Positions 60,975 through 64,000 of a DNA stretch of 64,000 nt are shown here, in pieces. How positions within the stretch are numbered: the stretch's first letter is position 1; each line of letters starts with the position of its first letter. The translations under genes and the position numbers were made by a program. Origin of the DNA: JANNMJ01 sp031425525 (GTDB lineage Bacteria > Bacteroidota > Bacteroidia > Cytophagales > Hymenobacteraceae). The notes beneath the pieces are model-generated. The model was not told where the DNA came from, did not search any database, and saw nothing but the letters and a program-made list of their open reading frames with translations. The stretch lies in the NCBI GenBank assembly GCA_031425525.1, contig JANPJM010000023.1:1-64000 (forward strand), read 5' to 3'.

Positions 60975-62327
60975 CTAGTACCCATACTTCTCGCCCCACC
61001 AGCCGCGCAGCCGGGTGCGCAATTCGTTTTCGCGGGGGTTGTCGCCGGGTTCGTAGAAACGAGTGCCGGCAAGGGCGTCGGGCAGGTATTCTTGCGGCAC
61101 AAAGTTACCCGCAAAGTCGTGGGCATACTGGTACGTCTGGCCGTGGCCGAGTTGTTTGAGCAGCCGCGTGGGGGCGTTGCGCAAGCCCAGCGGCACGGGC
61201 TGCGGGCCGTCGCGCCGGACGCGCTCGCGCAAGCCCCGGATGGCGACGTACGCGGCGTTCGATTTGGGCGATGAGGCGAGGTAAACCGTCGTTTGGGCCA
61301 GAATCAGGTCGCCTTCGGGCAGCCCGACGGCCTGCACGGCGTCCCAGCAGGCGGCGGCCAGCGGCAGGGCCGCCGGGTTGGCATTACCGATGTCTTCGGA
61401 AGCGGAAATCAGGAGGCGCCGGGCGATGAACTTGGGTTCTTCGCCGCCCTCCAGCATTACGGCCAGGTAGTAGAGCGCGGCGTTGGGGTCGGAGCCGCGA
61501 ATGCTTTTGATGAAGGCCGAAATGACATCGTAATGCGCCTCGCCGCCCTTGTCGTAGCGCGCCAGATTGCGCTGCGCGAGTTGCTCGACCATCGCATCGG
61601 TGAGTACCACGGGCGTGCCGGGCGCGGCCTCCGCCGCCGCCGCCTCCACCACGATTTCGAGCAGGTTGAGCAGTCGCCGGGCATCGCCGCCCGAAATCCG
61701 CAGCAGCGCATCGTCTGATTCGAGTTGGGCGCCCGCGCGGGCCAGGGTCTCATCGTCGGCAAGCGCCCGGCAGATCAGTTCGCGCAAATCGTCCAGCGCG
61801 AGCGGTTCCAGCACGTACACCTGCGCCCGCGAAAGCAACGCCGGGATGACCTCAAACGACGGGTTTTCGGTCGTCGCGCCGATCAACGTCACCACCCCGC
61901 GCTCCACGGCGCCGAGCAGCGCATCCTGCTGCGCCTTGTTGAATCGGTGAATTTCGTCGATGAACAACACCGTGCCACCGGGGCGGTTTTCGGCCGCGCC
62001 AATGATTTCGCGCAACTCTTTCACGCCCGCGCTGATGGCCGAAAGTTGGGCAAACGGCTTGCCCGCCGCCTGCGCCAGCAAATGCGCCAGCGTGGTTTTA
62101 CCCACCCCCGGCGGCCCCCACAAAATAATGCTCGGCAGCCGCCCGGCACGCAGGTAACGCGTCAGTACACCCTCCGGGCCTATTAAATGCCGCTGCCCGA
62201 CGTAGGCATCGAGCGTGCGTGGCCGAAGCCGCTCGGCCAGGGGTGCGCGCCCACCGGGCGGCGTAAAAAGCGTATGTTGGGCGGGTATAGCCACTTCGGG
62301 GAGGTTGCGAATGAGAGAAACGGACAC
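60975..62327 (-). CDS. rarA: Replication-associated recombination protein A (RarA/MgsA)
   Basis: The product is 450 residues, a normal length. It is an AAA+ ATPase with Walker A GPPGVGKTT (71-79), Walker B VLFIDEIHRFNKAQQDALLG (D124, E125), sensor 1 IGATTENPSFEV and the C-terminal MgsA tetramerisation region (YHAHDFAGN-like segment YQYAHDFAGNFVPQEYLPD). RarA acts at stalled replication forks. It is the only other clear DNA-maintenance gene besides sbcCD. It is followed by sppA on the same strand. Confidence 0.96.
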   Translation of the reverse strand: MSVSLIRNLPEVAIPAQHTLFTPPGGRAPLAERLRPRTLDAYVGQRHLIGPEGVLTRYLRAGRLPSIILWGPPGVGKTTLAHLLAQAAGKPFAQLSAISAGVKELREIIGAAENRPGGTVLFIDEIHRFNKAQQDALLGAVERGVVTLIGATTENPSFEVIPALLSRAQVYVLEPLALDDLRELICRALADDETLARAGAQLESDDALLRISGGDARRLLNLLEIVVEAAAAEAAPGTPVVLTDAMVEQLAQRNLARYDKGGEAHYDVISAFIKSIRGSDPNAALYYLAVMLEGGEEPKFIARRLLISASEDIGNANPAALPLAAACWDAVQAVGLPEGDLILAQTTVYLASSPKSNAAYVAIRGLRERVRRDGPQPVPLGLRNAPTRLLKQLGHGQTYQYAHDFAGNFVPQEYLPDALAGTRFYEPGDNPRENELRTRLRGWWGEKYGY

Positions 62328-62369
62328 GTAATTAGCGGCTCAAAGGTGTGCCCTTGCCACCTTAAACGC

Positions 62370-62404
62370 CAACGAGGCGGCGCCCGTTGGGCACCGCCTC
62401 GTTG
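62370..62404 (-). terminator. Terminator-like hairpin after the CHU_C protein gene
   Basis: CAACGAGGCGG pairs with CCGCCTCGTTG, with further GCCC/GGGC pairing inside. It lies 35 bases past the stop at 62439 on the minus strand. Confidence 0.65.
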
Positions 62405-62438
62405 CGGAATAAGTAAAGCGCACGTTAACCGCGGACGC

Positions 62439-64000
62439 TTACTTCACGATTTCCAGCCAACCCTTGTAGGTTTTGTTCTTCCGGTCGCGGACGTAGTAAT
62501 AATACGTACCGGCCGGGAGGTCGCCACCGTTCCAAGTGTTCTGGTAATTATCGAACTCTTCGATTTTCCGGCCCCAGCGGTTGAAAATGCTGACCTGAGC
62601 GCCGAAAATTCCCGAAATAGTGAAGTTTTCGTTCAACCCATCGCCGTTCGGCGTGATGATATTGTAGATATCGAGTTTCACCACCCGTACCAGCACCGAC
62701 GCGGTGTCTTCGCACCCTTGCGGGCTGATTACCCGCACGCGGTACCGTGTCGTCTCAATGGGCTTCACGAGGGCCACGCCCCCGGCGGTGTCGAGGTACG
62801 TGTTGTTGGCGTCCGGCTCCCAGATGTAGCGGTACTCCGCAGGCGTTTGGTTCGGCCCGATGGTCGCCGGGCGCCGGGTAGTAGCCCGAATGGTGGTGCT
62901 GTCGCCCAGAATCAGGGTATCCGAGGTGCCTATTCCATCCAAGCCTGCGTCGGCGTACTGGTTCCGCACGACGTGCAAAATCAGCGGCTGTTCGGTGCGG
63001 CCTGGTATGGGGCAGCCATCATCCAGCAACACCACCGTGACAGGGAAGTAACCACCGACGGTCGAGGAGCTCGGAGCCCACAGCAATCGGATGGTAGCGA
63101 TCGTCAATGGCCCCGATGTCCCATTGATGACAGTTTGGTTTTGCACTGAAATGGAGGCTTCACCCGGCAATTGCCTTCCCTCAATCAAAGGGATGATATT
63201 GTCGCCGTTGATGTCGTTCACGGAGATGTCGATAATCGCGTTCGTGCAGGCATCAACTGTGATCGTGTCGGTAGCATTGATCGTAGTGATCGTATCAAGC
63301 CCAATATTCGTCACCGCCCCGATCCCATTATCCTGGGTTAGCGGTGGCGCCGGGCGCGTTAGGCAACGGAAAATAACGATCAGAATGTCGCGGCGGACGG
63401 TGCTGATCTTCTGTCGCACTCCGTTGATCTTCCGCCACGATTCCACGGCAATCGATACCGAGAATTTATTGTCCTCATCGTCCGTCGAGCCTGCGATCGC
63501 CAATCCCGACGTAAATGTGATCGCGCCGGTCACGGGGTCTATCCGGAAAGGGAAATTGGTCGCCGGCGTCACACCTCCCGGCCCTTGGCCCAAGGGCACG
63601 CGTCCAGTCCAGACCCGCACCGGTGAGGCAAGTGAGAAGCCGTTTTTGTAGTCGATCACGGTGTTACCCGCGCTCAACGGCTGCACCGAGCGATACGCGA
63701 GCGAATCGCGGTCGGAATTGCCCATTCCCGAGTTGTCTGGGTCAATTACAGCGTTGGTAACTTGGTTGTAGGTGGTATCGCAGGTAAAAATCAGCGGTCG
63801 AAAGCCCGCAACTGATGGGAAAGCCGGCGATGAATCGTCCTGCACGATGCGCGTATTGATGAGCGCTTCAGAATACAGGTTTTCGCCATCGTCGATATTT
63901 CGGGTATTTGGCCGCACCGAGACTGATACGCTCAACGACCATTCGGCACATTGCGACGCAATGCCAGCCCCCAGGTTAATCAACCCACGGTACGTATAGA
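62439..64000 (-). CDS. Gliding motility-associated C-terminal (CHU_C) T9SS protein, 5' end beyond window
   Basis: The reading frame stays open to the right edge (YTYRGLINLGAGIASQCAEW at 63998 downwards), so the N-terminus is missing; at least 519 residues are present. The visible part has repeated Ig/cadherin-like strands (FPFRIDPVTGAITFTSGLAI; NDINGDNIIPLIEGRQLPGE) and a PKD-like segment (WEPDANNTYLDTAGG). The end is the diagnostic type B T9SS domain: IITPNGDGLNENFTISGIFG, VSIFNRWGRKIEEF, WNGGDLPAGTYYYYV and YKGWLEIVK. Type B substrates are secreted or attached through this domain. Composition resembles large extracellular adhesins or SprB-like filaments, but this cannot be judged without the N-terminus. 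Confidence 0.9.
   Translation of the reverse strand, partial: YTYRGLINLGAGIASQCAEWSLSVSVSVRPNTRNIDDGENLYSEALINTRIVQDDSSPAFPSVAGFRPLIFTCDTTYNQVTNAVIDPDNSGMGNSDRDSLAYRSVQPLSAGNTVIDYKNGFSLASPVRVWTGRVPLGQGPGGVTPATNFPFRIDPVTGAITFTSGLAIAGSTDDEDNKFSVSIAVESWRKINGVRQKISTVRRDILIVIFRCLTRPAPPLTQDNGIGAVTNIGLDTITTINATDTITVDACTNAIIDISVNDINGDNIIPLIEGRQLPGEASISVQNQTVINGTSGPLTIATIRLLWAPSSSTVGGYFPVTVVLLDDGCPIPGRTEQPLILHVVRNQYADAGLDGIGTSDTLILGDSTTIRATTRRPATIGPNQTPAEYRYIWEPDANNTYLDTAGGVALVKPIETTRYRVRVISPQGCEDTASVLVRVVKLDIYNIITPNGDGLNENFTISGIFGAQVSIFNRWGRKIEEFDNYQNTWNGGDLPAGTYYYYVRDRKNKTYKGWLEIVK

Overview
The window looks like a chromosomal segment of a high-GC member of the Bacteroidota, most likely a Cytophagales/Hymenobacter-like bacterium. 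The evidence is the density of type IX secretion (T9SS) cargo with C-terminal sorting domains, the TonB receptor/DUF4249 gene set, WG-repeat and two-component-propeller proteins, and promoter-like boxes matching the Bacteroidota -7 consensus TAnnTTTG (for example at 9089, 29351 and 45400). No rRNA, tRNA, CRISPR array, prophage or intact insertion sequence was recognised.

Layout. 1-8.9 kb: a secreted beta-propeller protein, a tail-fibre-like secreted protein, a LytTR response regulator with a TPR histidine kinase, a decayed DUF418 gene and a LamG-domain T9SS protein. 9.1-13.6 kb: the fused B12-dependent acyl-CoA mutase IcmF and a propeller protein. 13.8-16.4 kb: an AT-richer gene of probable foreign origin, then about 1.1 kb of palindromic repeats and a broken copy of a gene whose intact relative lies at 44.2 kb. 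16.6-29.1 kb: mostly exported proteins (PGRP-type amidase, two tandem DUF6252-like lipoproteins, a T9SS lipase with a frameshift, a delta-60 repeat protein, a T9SS endonuclease I) plus a 12-unit 21-bp tandem repeat. 29.4-42.9 kb: housekeeping and repair genes (purB, a GT9 glycosyltransferase, a metallo-beta-lactamase/rhodanese fusion, sbcD, sbcC) among small uncharacterised genes. 43-52.4 kb: a WG-repeat protein, a small HNH nuclease and a 2295-residue T9SS protein with TIG, cohesin-like and dockerin-like modules. 52.9-58.7 kb: TonB receptor, ECF sigma factor, coupled membrane protein, DUF4249 lipoprotein and purine nucleoside phosphorylase. 59.1-64 kb: sppA, rarA and the 3' part of a gliding-type (CHU_C) T9SS protein running off the right edge.

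How the genes relate. Nine genes encode probable T9SS substrates, so much of the window serves the cell surface and secretome. The outer-membrane block at 53-58 kb is probably one functional unit: receptor, signalling pair and surface lipoprotein. sbcD and sbcC form the usual nuclease complex, and the rhodanese fusion upstream overlaps sbcD by one base. Intergenic DNA is rich in dispersed palindromes, which recur in several families across the window. The strongest candidate for something undescribed is the 21-bp array at 27072-27322: the unit length equals two helical turns and several units carry a dyad close to AACAAGnnnCTTGTT.
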